Assembly (NCBI RefSeq): GCF_001905825.1
Contig: NZ_LIVV01000001.1
Location: 1,192,379 to 1,256,378, forward strand
From: Streptomyces sp. CB02009
GTDB lineage: Bacteria > Actinomycetota > Actinomycetes > Streptomycetales > Streptomycetaceae
Length of the DNA stretch: 64,000 bases
Reading direction: 5' to 3'
The notes below the pieces were generated by a model. That model did not search any database and was not told the origin of the DNA. It worked only from the letters and a program-made list of their open reading frames with translations. Below are positions 16,816 to 24,864 of this stretch, piece after piece. Positions within the stretch are counted from its first letter, which is position 1, and each line of letters starts with the position of its first letter. A program made the position numbers and the translations under genes.

Positions 16816-17532
16816 ATGGCGAAGGAAGTGGTCCCCGAGGAGGCCCGCAGACGACGGCGCCCCACTCGGCAGGGCACGGTGCTCTCCGAGCGGCTCATAG
16901 TCGAGACGGCACTGCGGATGGTGCGTGAGCACGGGAGCGCCGGCCTGTCCGCACGGCGGCTCGGCGCCGCACTGGGTGCGGACCCCAGCACCCTGTACCG
17001 GTATTTCGACGGCATGGACGGGCTCACCCGCGCCATCGGCGAGGAGCTGATCGGCCGGGCGCTGGCCGGCTGGGCGGCGACGGGGCAGTGGCGTGAGGAC
17101 CTGCGCTCACTGGGACTGCGCATCCACGGCGCCTACCTCGCCCATCCGCAGGCGGCGCTGCTGACCGCGAGCCGGGTGACCGGGCGGCCGCGGGAGATCA
17201 CCGCCGACGAGGCGATCCTCGGGAGCCTGCGCGGCGCGGGGTTCGCGGACGGGGACGCGGTGTGGATCTACCACGCCTACATCGATCAGTGCCTGGCCTT
17301 CGCGGCGCTCGACGCGGGAGCCCTCGCGCTCACGGCGAAGGTGCGCGCGGCGGACGAGGAGATGTGGGAGTCGACGTACGCCCGACTGCCGGCCGACGCG
17401 TATCCGAACATCGCGGCCACGGCAGGGCTGCTGGCCGAGCGCATGCCGCACAGTGCGTACCCGGTCGCGCTGGACATGCTGCTGGAGAGCGCCGAACGCC
17501 AGCTCGAAGCCGGCGGCGGCGTCGCCACCTGA
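16816..17532 (+). CDS. TetR-family transcriptional regulator
   Basis: The protein has 238 residues from the ATG at 16816, with a GGAAGAG site just before it. The N-terminal domain has RLIVETALRMVREHGSAGLS followed by ARRLGAALGADPSTLYRYF, a TetR helix-turn-helix. The C-terminal region resembles the tetracycline-repressor-type ligand domain. The arrangement, head to head with the saccharopine-dehydrogenase-like gene across about 124 bp, suggests it represses that gene. An in-frame extension to 16744 is unlikely. Confidence 0.85.
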   Translation: MAKEVVPEEARRRRRPTRQGTVLSERLIVETALRMVREHGSAGLSARRLGAALGADPSTLYRYFDGMDGLTRAIGEELIGRALAGWAATGQWREDLRSLGLRIHGAYLAHPQAALLTASRVTGRPREITADEAILGSLRGAGFADGDAVWIYHAYIDQCLAFAALDAGALALTAKVRAADEEMWESTYARLPADAYPNIAATAGLLAERMPHSAYPVALDMLLESAERQLEAGGGVAT

Positions 17533-17633
17533 GCGGACCTGAGGCCCTGAGGCCCTGAGGCCCTGAGGCCTCCGGCGTGGGCTGCCGGAAGCCGCCGGTC
17601 GGACAGCCCACGCGGGAGGTCTCAGGTCCGCTC
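17530..17633. terminator. Nested inverted repeats and 9-bp repeat between convergent genes
   Basis: An outer inverted repeat pairs gagcggacctgag (17530-17542) with ctcaggtccgctc (17621-17633). An inner hairpin pairs gcgtgggctg (17575-17584) with cagcccacgc (17604-17613). Between them run about four copies of ctgaggccc (17539-17570). The structure lies between the TetR stop and the PPK2 stop, so it should terminate transcription from both sides. Confidence 0.75.
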
Positions 17634-17660
17634 GTGGGAGACATGGGAGAAATACGCCTC

Positions 17661-18779
17661 CTACGTGTCCGGGTTCCTCTCCGGATGGGCCCCCGGGCCG
17701 TGATGGTGCGAGGTCAGGGGCGTGGGGGAGAGGGTGGAGGTCTCCTCACCGGCCTCGAGGAGGGTGTCCGCCGCACCGACGACGAGAGGGTCGGGATCCC
17801 CCACGGCCTCGGGATCCTTGCTCACGTAGTCCATGCGCCAGAGGAGGCTGCGCATGGCCTCCAGACGTCCGCGCCGCTTGTCGTTGGTCTTGACGACCGT
17901 CCAGGGGGCGTGCGCCGTGTCCGTCGCCCTGAACATGTCGACCTTGGCGGTGGTGTAGTCGTCCCAGCGGTCCAGGGACGCCAGATCGGTGGGGGAGAGC
18001 TTCCACTGCCGCACCGGGTCGACCTGCCGGATCGCGAACCGGGTGCGCTGCTCCGACCGCGACACCGAGAACCAGAACTTCACCAGGTGGATGCCGTCGT
18101 CGACCAGCATGCGCTCGAACACCGGGCACTGGCGGAGGAACAGCGCGTACTCGTCGTCCGAGCAGAACCCCATCACCCGCTCGACACCTGCCCGGTTGTA
18201 CCAGGAGCGATCGAAGAAGACGATCTCGCCGGGGCCGGGAAGGTGGGTGACGTAACGCTGGAAGTACCACTGCCCGGCTTCCCGCTCCGTCGGCTTGTCC
18301 AGAGCGACGATCCGGGCGCCCCGGGGGTTCAGCCGCTCGGTGAACCGCCGGATGGTGCCGCCCTTGCCGGCGGCGTCGCGGCCCTCGCACACGACGACCA
18401 CCCGCGCGCCGGTGTCCTTGGCCCACCGCTGCAGCTTCAGCAGCTCGATCTGCAGGATCCGCTTGTCCCGCTCGTACTCGCCTCGCCGCAGCTTGCGGTC
18501 GTAGGGGTAGTTCTCCCGCCAGGTACGGATCGGGGCGCCCTCGGCACTGAGGAGAACGGGCTGCTCGGGGTTGGTCTCGTCCACGCTCAGGCCGCTGAGC
18601 AGATCCGTTCGGTCCGGGTCCGGGTCTCGGTCTCGGTCTCGGTCTGGGTCTCGGTCCGGGTCCGGGTCTCGGTCCCGATCTCGGTCCGGGGCACGGTTCG
18701 GGGCCCTGTCTCTGTCCTGGCTCTCGCCGTGACCCTCGTTCCGGTCACCGGCGCCGCTGATTCCTGTCACACCATTCAC
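17661..18779 (-). CDS. ppk2: Polyphosphate kinase 2 (PPK2) family protein
   Basis: A 372-residue kinase that transfers phosphate between polyphosphate and nucleotides. The Walker A motif VVVCEGRDAAGKGGTIRRF and Walker B-like GEIVFFDRSWYNRAGVERVM are both intact, as are the lid residues FSVSRSEQRTRF and the WKLSPTDLASLDRWDDYT segment typical of PPK2. A 60-residue N-terminal tail is made almost wholly of Asp-Arg and Asp-Pro dipeptides, encoded by a tctcgg/tccggg repeat at 18604-18692. The start is a GTG at 18779; a second GTG at 18770 has a better-spaced GAGGTG. Confidence 0.9.
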   Translation of the reverse strand: MNGVTGISGAGDRNEGHGESQDRDRAPNRAPDRDRDRDPDPDRDPDRDRDRDPDPDRTDLLSGLSVDETNPEQPVLLSAEGAPIRTWRENYPYDRKLRRGEYERDKRILQIELLKLQRWAKDTGARVVVVCEGRDAAGKGGTIRRFTERLNPRGARIVALDKPTEREAGQWYFQRYVTHLPGPGEIVFFDRSWYNRAGVERVMGFCSDDEYALFLRQCPVFERMLVDDGIHLVKFWFSVSRSEQRTRFAIRQVDPVRQWKLSPTDLASLDRWDDYTTAKVDMFRATDTAHAPWTVVKTNDKRRGRLEAMRSLLWRMDYVSKDPEAVGDPDPLVVGAADTLLEAGEETSTLSPTPLTSHHHGPGAHPERNPDT

Positions 18780-19206
18780 CTCATCGCCGTGTCCTCAGCT
18801 GCAGGCCCGCCCCTTCACCAGGACCGGAACTCTTCACAGCGCTCCTGCCCCGATCATGGAGGACCATCGGCCGAGGTCATGGTGTTCGTAGAGCCTCCGC
18901 CGCGAGTCCACCCGGTCGTCGGTGGAGAAGGACGCTGCGGCACGAAGATCGCGAGCTGGATGACGACCCGGACTACGAGTCTGATCTACGAGCCGGATCG
19001 CGAGCCGGGTGGTGAACGGGTGGTCTGCTGGTGACGGGGTAGTCGCGTAAGCGGACGCTGCTCCCTCCGGGGTCTACGGACCAATGGGGCCTCCGGGCTT
19101 CCGGCTGCCTGGGCCTCCGGGACGGTGAGTGCACACGTCCCAGAGACCATGGCGGCTTCGTCAGGCAGGGAGCCGCCACCAGAATCCACCCGAGGAGTGA
19201 GCTCGT
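18780..19206. other. 427-bp gap, no gene seen
   Basis: Between the PPK2 start and the small acidic gene. Only antisense shadow frames cross it. It probably contains the PPK2 promoter (reading left) and the promoter of the small gene; a GAGGAG ribosome-binding site lies at its right end. No structured RNA or repeat was recognised. Confidence 0.5.
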
Positions 19207-19500
19207 ATGAGTACTCAGCAGGGGCCCGACCGGACGGACCGGCGCCATCCGACCGACAGGCGTTACGGGCCGGACGAGGCGGCGGAAGCGGGCGAGGTGC
19301 TCACCCGCGACCCGCAGAACCAGCAGGCGGAGCAGGGGGAGGATCCTCTGGCGATACCCGTACCGGACTGGCCGGACTCCGTGGCGCCGGCATCCGCCCC
19401 GGCCGGAACCGGAGGCCGAGGCGACGCAGAACCAAGGGAGCCAGAGTCGAGCACCGAGTCAGGCAGCGAGGCCCCCGACGTCGATGAACCGGTGGACTGA
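19207..19500 (+). CDS. Small acidic disordered protein
   Basis: A 97-residue protein with a GAGGAG ribosome-binding site 9-10 bases before the ATG. The sequence opens MSTQQGPDRTDRRHPTDRRY, then becomes Glu/Asp/Pro/Ser-rich to the end with no hydrophobic core, so it is probably intrinsically disordered. No family is recognised. Such proteins are common in Streptomyces. Its own codon bias supports coding. Confidence 0.65.
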   Translation: MSTQQGPDRTDRRHPTDRRYGPDEAAEAGEVLTRDPQNQQAEQGEDPLAIPVPDWPDSVAPASAPAGTGGRGDAEPREPESSTESGSEAPDVDEPVD

Positions 19501-19538
19501 GTGAAGTGAGTGGACGGAAGCGATCCGCCAGTTTCCCC

Positions 19539-20312
19539 TCACCCCTGGGCGCCCAGGGGGAGGGGGACCGTCGGCTCCGTGTCGGACGCGTCCCACGGGG
19601 CGGGCGTGGTGTGGTTCGTCCATGCGTCCAGCGCCTCGCCGTCCACGCAGATGATCCCGCACGTGGCGGCGTACTCGGCGGCAGGCCCGGTGAAGGAGCT
19701 CGTGGTCACGACGACGGCCACGTCCGCCTCGTGGATGGTGAAGCAGGTGCCGCCGAACCGCTGCAGGTCCTGGGATCCGACGTGGTTGTCCGGTGCGTAC
19801 TGCTTGCACTGGATGACGACCCGCCGGCCGTCGACGGTGACCGCGATGACATCGGCGCCCAGATCCCCCGCCCCGCCCACCACTTCCACGGGGGTACAGC
19901 CGTCCCTCGCGCACAGCGCGGCCACCGTGTGCTCGAAGCCGTCAGGGTCCACCGCTGTGTGGTCCAAGGCCTCGCTGCGGATGTCGGGAACGGTGTGAGC
20001 GGCGGGGGCGGCGGGGGCAGGGATCAGGTACTCCCGCCGGATGTCCTGCCTGCGCCCGCGCCCGCGCAGGCGAAGGGACGGCATGTCCCTTTTGAAGGTC
20101 GACAGTCCGACGGACAGTACGCCGAGTGCGCCGAGCACCACGAGGACCGCCGCGACGACCCCCGAGCCGCGGCTTCCCGCCGTCTGGGCGGCTTTGAGGA
20201 AGAGCGTCAGACCGGAGACACCTATCCCCACGAGCCCCACAGCCAGCACCAGATCGCGCCAGACCCTGGAGTCCCTTCTGACCGCAACCCTGTCGACATC
20301 GGTCGCCCTCAT
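19539..20312 (-). CDS. Membrane protein with Mrr-type restriction endonuclease domain
   Basis: The protein has 257 residues from an ATG at 20312 behind GGGAGGGG. Two membrane helices lie near residues 18-36 and 48-66 (LVLAVGLVGIGVSGLTLFLK; VVAAVLVVLGALGVLSVGLS). The C-terminal domain begins with FEHTVAALCARDGCTPVEVV and carries the Mrr_cat core GAGDLGADVIAV followed by VVIQCKQYA, giving the PD-(D/E)xK-type D and QxK residues. Mrr domains cleave methylated or foreign DNA, but the membrane form is usually an orphan. It may process nucleic acid at the membrane. Confidence 0.8.
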   Translation of the reverse strand: MRATDVDRVAVRRDSRVWRDLVLAVGLVGIGVSGLTLFLKAAQTAGSRGSGVVAAVLVVLGALGVLSVGLSTFKRDMPSLRLRGRGRRQDIRREYLIPAPAAPAAHTVPDIRSEALDHTAVDPDGFEHTVAALCARDGCTPVEVVGGAGDLGADVIAVTVDGRRVVIQCKQYAPDNHVGSQDLQRFGGTCFTIHEADVAVVVTTSSFTGPAAEYAATCGIICVDGEALDAWTNHTTPAPWDASDTEPTVPLPLGAQG

Positions 20313-20489
20313 CCCAACCCCTCCCACCCTCACGTGTCGACCGACCGTCTGTCCGCGCGCGAGGCCTCGAAACGTGGCTGCCGAAGTGATCGTTGTGGCG
20401 TGCGTCTCCGGACATCTGCGCACGTCTGTGCATGTCTCCGTGCGTTTCGGTGCGTCTCTGGCCGGCCCGACGTACGGCCGACGTACGGG

Positions 20490-20544
20490 CTGACGCCCGA
20501 CTGACGCCCGACTGACGGCCGACTGACCCCCGGCTGACCCAGGG
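20490..20544. repeat. Five 11-bp direct repeats
   Basis: Units: ctgacgcccga twice, ctgacggccga, ctgacccccgg, ctgacccaggg. They lie in the spacer between the divergent Mrr-type and GAP-family genes. Two copies of a gacgtacggcc-like unit precede them at about 20468-20489. Confidence 0.65.
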
Positions 20545-20784
20545 CTGAGGTACGGCGCTCGGCCGGGGCGTGGGTGAAGGTGCTGCGTCGCCTCGGCGAC
20601 CGCGGCGTGCCCGGGGCTCGGGCGAAGGTGGGTGACGTGCGGGCGTGGCCTCCTTGACCGGTCCCTCCGCCACCTGCAGAGTCGGGATGCGGCACCCGTA
20701 CCAGCGCCGCCCCCTCTGCCGGCCGGTCCGTACGTCCTGCGGTCCGCCGGCACACCACCCTCACGTCCGGGAGCGGCTGATTCG

Positions 20785-21429
20785 ATGTTCCTCGACCTGA
20801 TTGTGATCGGTACGGCCATCAGCCTGGGGCCCCTGCACAACAGCGCCTTCATTCTCCTGCTCTCCTCGCGGCGCGGCTTTCGCAAGGGCCTGGCCTTCCT
20901 GTTGTCGTGGTTGGCCAACCTCGTCGCGGTGATCGCCTGTGTGGTGCTGCTGACCGGTGGCAAGCCTCCCGCGCACAACAGCGCGCCCTCGACCGTCGCG
21001 ATCGTCGCGAAACTCGTCATCGGCGTGGCACTCGTGCTGTACGGCCTGCGCCGGCACCGCCGACCGCCCGCTCCGCACGGCCCGCCGCGCTGGGCCGCCC
21101 GGATCGACGACGCCTCCCTGGGCACCGCGGCCGCCCTTGCCTGGCTGCTCCAGCCGTGGGGGCTGGTCGGCGTGGGGGCCGCGACCGCCGTCGACGCCGA
21201 CCTCTCCACCCTCAACGACTGGCTGGCCCTGAGCGCCTACTGCCTCCTGGCCACGCTCAGCCTTGTCGTGATGGAGATGTACGCGGTCCGGGCGCCCGAA
21301 GCGGCGACCGCCCGGCTCAACGCCCTGCGGAGCTGGCTGGAGCAGCACCAGCAGCAGCTGATCGTCGGTTTGTCCCTGGCCGTCGGCCTGTGGGTGACGG
21401 CCAGGAGCGTCTACGAACTGATCGCTTGA
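20785..21429 (+). CDS. GAP/Sap-family membrane protein
   Basis: A 214-residue integral membrane protein with about six hydrophobic helices, including FLDLIVIGTAISLGPLHNSA at the N-terminus, FLLSWLANLVAVIACVVLL and LIVGLSLAVGLWVTARSVYE at the C-terminus. This matches the GAP family (Sap, sulfolipid-addressing protein), membrane proteins linked in mycobacteria to lipid export. The substrate here is unknown. The ATG at 20785 was chosen because the first helix starts immediately after it; the open frame upstream is hydrophilic. Confidence 0.8.
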   Translation: MFLDLIVIGTAISLGPLHNSAFILLLSSRRGFRKGLAFLLSWLANLVAVIACVVLLTGGKPPAHNSAPSTVAIVAKLVIGVALVLYGLRRHRRPPAPHGPPRWAARIDDASLGTAAALAWLLQPWGLVGVGAATAVDADLSTLNDWLALSAYCLLATLSLVVMEMYAVRAPEAATARLNALRSWLEQHQQQLIVGLSLAVGLWVTARSVYELIA

Positions 21430-21460
21430 CACGTACGGCCGCGGCGCGACCGTTCGCCGG

Positions 21461-21580
21461 GGCCGACCGGGGCCGACCGGGGCCGACCGGGGCCGACCGG
21501 GGCCGACCGGGGCCGACCGGGGCCGACCGGGGCCGACCGGGGCCGACCGGGGCCGACCGGGGCCGACCGGGGCCGACCGG
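21461..21580. repeat. Twelve perfect 10-bp tandem repeats
   Basis: Twelve uninterrupted copies of ggccgaccgg, with degenerate copies at both edges (to about 21600). It begins 30 bases after the GAP gene stop and lies before a hairpin terminator. The 10-bp period equals one helical turn and is not a multiple of three, so all frames are open through it and the ORFs crossing it are artefacts. Confidence 0.95.
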
Positions 21581-21660
21581 GCCCGACCGGGTGCGACCGA
21601 CGCGGCCCGGCCTGGCGAACCGGCCGCACCTGCCGCACACCCGACCCCGCCCGGCCAGGT

Positions 21661-21687
21661 CCTGTCCCCGACCCCCGTGGGGACAGG
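21661..21687. terminator. Bidirectional terminator hairpin
   Basis: cctgtcccc (21661-21669) pairs with ggggacagg (21679-21687), with flanking cccggccagg and cccggccggg extending the stem. It lies between convergent GAP and ricin-B genes. Confidence 0.75.
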
Positions 21688-21712
21688 ATTCCCGGCCGGG
21701 CGGGTCACCGCA

Positions 21713-22300
21713 TCAGCGCCAGGTCTGGTTGCGGTTGTACAAGCACGGGATCGTCCGCAGCCCGTACTGGCTGTCGTCCAGGCACTCGCCTGTGGCCTGG
21801 CTCTGGAAGGTCACCCGGTCGCCGCTCTTGTGCGCGAACCAGCTCTGCTCGCGCGTCGAGTTGCAGGCGTGGGTCGCGAGCGTGAAGCCGTCGTCGAAGA
21901 GGCACTCGTTGGTCGCGAGGTTCCGGAGCTGACGGGTGCCGTCACCCCACACGTGCACGTTCCACTTCTGGTAGACGCCCCCGTTGCAGCCGTAGCCGCG
22001 CAGGCCGAACTGCTGACTGTCGTCGAGGCACGACCCGGTGGCCATGTTCGCGAACGTCTGCACCACGTCGGCTGCGCGCAGGGCGCCGACAGCAGTCCCT
22101 GTCGTTTGCTGGGCAGAGGCGGTGGCGACCTTTCCGGTGTGGGCGGACGGCTGGGTTCGCGGCTGCGCCGACACCGCCGTGGACCCGACGGCCAGGAGTC
22201 CTGCCGCGGTCAGAAGCGCGAGTGTCCCCCTGCGGAAGGAACGTGAGAAGGAATGAGGGGAGGAGCGCGGGAGGGGGCGCGGTGAGGAATGCGTACGCAT
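21713..22300 (-). CDS. Secreted ricin-B lectin domain protein
   Basis: A 195-residue protein with a signal peptide (charged start, core GTLALLTAAGLLAVGSTAVS, cleavage near VSAQP). The mature part is a beta-trefoil of the ricin-B/RICIN type: FANMATGSCLDDSQQFGLRG, LRNLATNECLFDDGFTLATH and FQSQATGECLDDSQYGLRTI are the three homologous subdomains, each ending near a Q/N-x-W motif (YQKWNV, REQSWFA, NQTWR). It would bind extracellular sugars. No enzyme domain is fused. Confidence 0.85.
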   Translation of the reverse strand: MRTHSSPRPLPRSSPHSFSRSFRRGTLALLTAAGLLAVGSTAVSAQPRTQPSAHTGKVATASAQQTTGTAVGALRAADVVQTFANMATGSCLDDSQQFGLRGYGCNGGVYQKWNVHVWGDGTRQLRNLATNECLFDDGFTLATHACNSTREQSWFAHKSGDRVTFQSQATGECLDDSQYGLRTIPCLYNRNQTWR

Positions 22301-22575
22301 CTCTTTCGTCCTTTCATCAATGCCACCGCGAACGAACGAACGTCGAACGAGCGACGAGCGAACGGCGTCGGCGGCCCTTCGTCAACCAGGCTCTGCAGCA
22401 CGCCGGTCGACTCCTGGCGTGGCCGGTTGACTCGCGCTCACCGTAGGTTCGAGATCGGTGGCGGGGCCAAGCATTCGAGCTCCGTCGAAACCATGGGAAG
22501 AGTCCCGTGGAGCCCGCCGAGAGTTTGTCTATAGGTCGTCCGCAATCGGTCCGTAGTTCGTCCGCGGGCGCTCGG
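22301..22575. other. 275-bp spacer with cgaacga-type short repeats
   Basis: Contains the ricin-B gene promoter. At about 22330-22366 the unit cgaacga recurs several times in direct and degenerate form. No gene or hairpin is obvious. Confidence 0.4.
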
Positions 22576-23598
22576 TCACAGCGCGTGCGAGCCCGGATCC
22601 AGCAGAGCCATGCCCATCGAGGTCACGGTGTGGAGGACCGCCTTGCCGTCCCTACGGGTCGTGACCAGGCCGGAGTTACGGAGCACGGACGTGTGGTGGC
22701 TCACCGTCGCCGGCGCGATGCTGAGCCGACGCGCCAGATCCGTGGTGCTGCGGCCCGGAGCCGCGGTGCTGCGGCCGACGGCCAGCGCCTCCAGGATCGC
22801 GGCGCGTGTACGTCCCAGCAGCTCCACCAGCGCTTGACCGGTGGACGCGGCGCCGCCGTCCCACAGCGTGCTGCCCACCAGGACATCGGTGACGGTCGGG
22901 ACGGCGAGGACGGGGGCAGCGGCCGGATCCAGCATGGGGTGCATCAGCTCGGCGTGCCCGACGGAGAACAACGTGGGGGCGATGACGAGACCGCGCCCGT
23001 TCAAGTGGACGTCCGCCTCGTGCGGATGGTCCAGTTCGAGGACCGGTGGCCGCCAGCGCAGCATCGGGCCGGAGAGCGTGTTCAACAGGTGGTCGACTCC
23101 GCCTTCGGCCATCGCGTTCGCATACGTCGCGCGGACCTCGCCCAGATGCGAGCGCACCCTGCCCCAGTACGGAGCGACCGCCACGCCGTGGCAGGCCCGT
23201 AAGGCCGCGGCGACCTGGAGCCACGCTTCGCGGTCCCCGTCCACCAGGTTGCGTGCCCAGGCGCGGTGCGCGGGAGGGAAGCGGATGTTCTCGAACTCGA
23301 TGCGCAGCAGTTCCCGGGACGCGCCGAGGAGCCGGTCCACCGCCTCCTCGATGCACACCGAGTCGCCGGCCAGGCTCCATAGGTCGACAGCGGGGCCCTG
23401 GGGCGGCAACAGGACCAGGAGCGGGCCCACTTGTTCGTCCAGGCGTCCTCGGACCGATACCTGCCAGCGCCGGAATCCGAGGCCGACGCCGGCGGCGTGC
23501 AGCAGCTTCAGACTGTCGAGCGTCTCGGCTGCCGTGCCGATCGTCCCGGCCACTCGGATCCGCATCAGATCCTGGCCCGTGAAGTGAATCCGCTTCAC
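22576..23598 (-). CDS. ArsR-like winged-helix regulator
   Basis: The protein has 340 residues from a GTG at 23598. The opening VKRIHFTGQDLMRIRVAGTI matches the N-terminus of a Streptomyces family of large ArsR-like regulators. The DNA-binding domain is C-terminal: DLARRLSIAPATVSHHTSVL then RNSGLVTTRRDGKAVLHTVT. Residue 133 is encoded by the rare codon TTA at 23200-23202, so translation should depend on the bldA tRNA. It is divergent from the cyclodipeptide synthase and probably controls it. Confidence 0.85.
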   Translation of the reverse strand: MKRIHFTGQDLMRIRVAGTIGTAAETLDSLKLLHAAGVGLGFRRWQVSVRGRLDEQVGPLLVLLPPQGPAVDLWSLAGDSVCIEEAVDRLLGASRELLRIEFENIRFPPAHRAWARNLVDGDREAWLQVAAALRACHGVAVAPYWGRVRSHLGEVRATYANAMAEGGVDHLLNTLSGPMLRWRPPVLELDHPHEADVHLNGRGLVIAPTLFSVGHAELMHPMLDPAAAPVLAVPTVTDVLVGSTLWDGGAASTGQALVELLGRTRAAILEALAVGRSTAAPGRSTTDLARRLSIAPATVSHHTSVLRNSGLVTTRRDGKAVLHTVTSMGMALLDPGSHAL

Positions 23599-23812
23599 CG
23601 AGCATTCCGTTTCCGCGTTCCCGTTCGCACACATCAGTCTTGTGTGCGGGCCGATGGCCGCACAACGGCCAATCAGGCCAGACAGCACGCGAAGCTGCGG
23701 ATGGCCGACGGGCCGCCTGCCGTTCCGAAGGCTGAGGCAACGTTTCTGCAGTCGGTGGCATCAGACAGGGCGACCATCCGTGCCCAGCGATCCCTTCAGG
23801 CGGAAGACCACC

Positions 23813-24583
23813 GTGGACAATCCCTCCCCCTCACCCTCCCCCTCCCTTCTCCCTGCTCCCTCCCTCTCCTCCGCACCCCCGGAGAGAAGGCGCCGGACCA
23901 GCTACCGGGCCACCGTCGAATCCGTCTCCCCCTTAGCCCACCGCGACACCTCCGACGCGCACGCAGCGTGCTTCCTCGGCGTCAGCCTGGACAACAGCAG
24001 CTTCAGCCCCGCCAGGTTCGACGCCATGCTCACCTGGGTCTCGCACCGTTACAGCCGCTGCACCGTGCTGATCGGCGACAGCATCCACCGCCTCACCCTG
24101 GCCTCGACCCGCGGCATGGACCCGGACCGGGCCCTCGCGCACGCCCTCGACCTGGGGCAGCAGTTCATGCGCGACCGGCAGCCCGCCCTGGACGCCCACC
24201 GGGCGCGGACCGAGTTCACCTTCGTCACCTGCGGCGAGGTCCAGGAGACCCCGGAGTACGCCGAGTTCCACCACGAGCTGTCCACGCTGTTCGCCAAGGA
24301 CGAGGACTTCCGCGCCTCGGTGGAGGCCTTCGGCCGCGCCTATCACGCCAAGCGGTCCGCCACGGTCGACGACGCGGAACTCCGGCGACGCATCGACACC
24401 TCCAGCGCCTATTTCCTGGAGGAGTTCGCCGTCTTCTGCTGCCTCACCCGCCGAGACCTGCCGGTCATGGTCTACCCAGGGCAGTTCAGCACCCTCGCCG
24501 AGATCGCCGCCGGGCGCCATCCCCAGGCCCCCGACGAACTCCGCGACCTGATTCTCGTCTCCCTCCGGGTACGAGGCCGGTAG
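23813..24583 (+). CDS. tRNA-dependent cyclodipeptide synthase
   Basis: A 256-residue enzyme that would join two aminoacyl-tRNA amino acids into a diketopiperazine. Alignment by eye to AlbC places catalytic Ser at S58 (LGVSLDNSSFSPARF), Tyr/Glu at Y200 and E204 (TSSAYFLEEFAVF) and the later Tyr at Y221 (VMVYPGQF). QETPEY near 145 is also family typical. The start is a GTG with GGAAG about 8 bases upstream. Residue 41 is a TTA codon at 23933-23935. No oxidase, P450 or methyltransferase tailoring gene is adjacent. Product unknown. Confidence 0.85.
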   Translation: MDNPSPSPSPSLLPAPSLSSAPPERRRRTSYRATVESVSPLAHRDTSDAHAACFLGVSLDNSSFSPARFDAMLTWVSHRYSRCTVLIGDSIHRLTLASTRGMDPDRALAHALDLGQQFMRDRQPALDAHRARTEFTFVTCGEVQETPEYAEFHHELSTLFAKDEDFRASVEAFGRAYHAKRSATVDDAELRRRIDTSSAYFLEEFAVFCCLTRRDLPVMVYPGQFSTLAEIAAGRHPQAPDELRDLILVSLRVRGR

Positions 24584-24630
24584 CCCGCCGCCTCGCACTC
24601 CGCGTACGAGGCCGGTAGCCCGCCGCCTCG
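24569..24630. repeat. 35-bp tandem duplication across the synthase stop
   Basis: Two identical 27-bp blocks at 24569-24595 and 24604-24630 (offset 35 bp). The first contains the end of the cyclodipeptide synthase gene and its TAG stop, so the second duplicates the last codons downstream. Confidence 0.85.
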
Positions 24631-24640
24631 TCTCCCTCCG

Positions 24641-24676
24641 CCGGTACGGGGGCGGGCAGCCCGCCCCCCGTACCGG
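24641..24676. terminator. Terminator hairpin after the cyclodipeptide synthase
   Basis: ccggtacgggggcggg (24641-24656) pairs with cccgccccccgtaccgg (24660-24676) with one bulged base. It lies downstream of the synthase and its duplicated tail. Confidence 0.8.
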
Positions 24677-24864
24677 TCCCGCGCGAAAACCTGTGGAACG
24701 GCGGCACCGTGCGCCCGTACGGTGCTGCCGAGTCCCGTCGTCGAACCAAGGGCAGGCCGTTGTACACCGTTTGAGATTCCCCGAGCGCTGAACCGTCGCG
24801 CGTCGCGCCCTGCGCGCCGTGCTCCTTCTTGCTGCGGATTTCTCACTGAAACCGGTGTACTCCT

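Noticed and set aside
20490..21600. Possible CRISPR array from repeated units
   Set aside because: The repeats are head-to-tail with no unique spacers and no cas genes nearby.
21317..21710. Several ORFs across the 10-bp repeats, with repeated GPGRPRSAPV-like peptides
   Set aside because: Their coding is just the tandem repeat read in different frames; no ribosome-binding site or family match.
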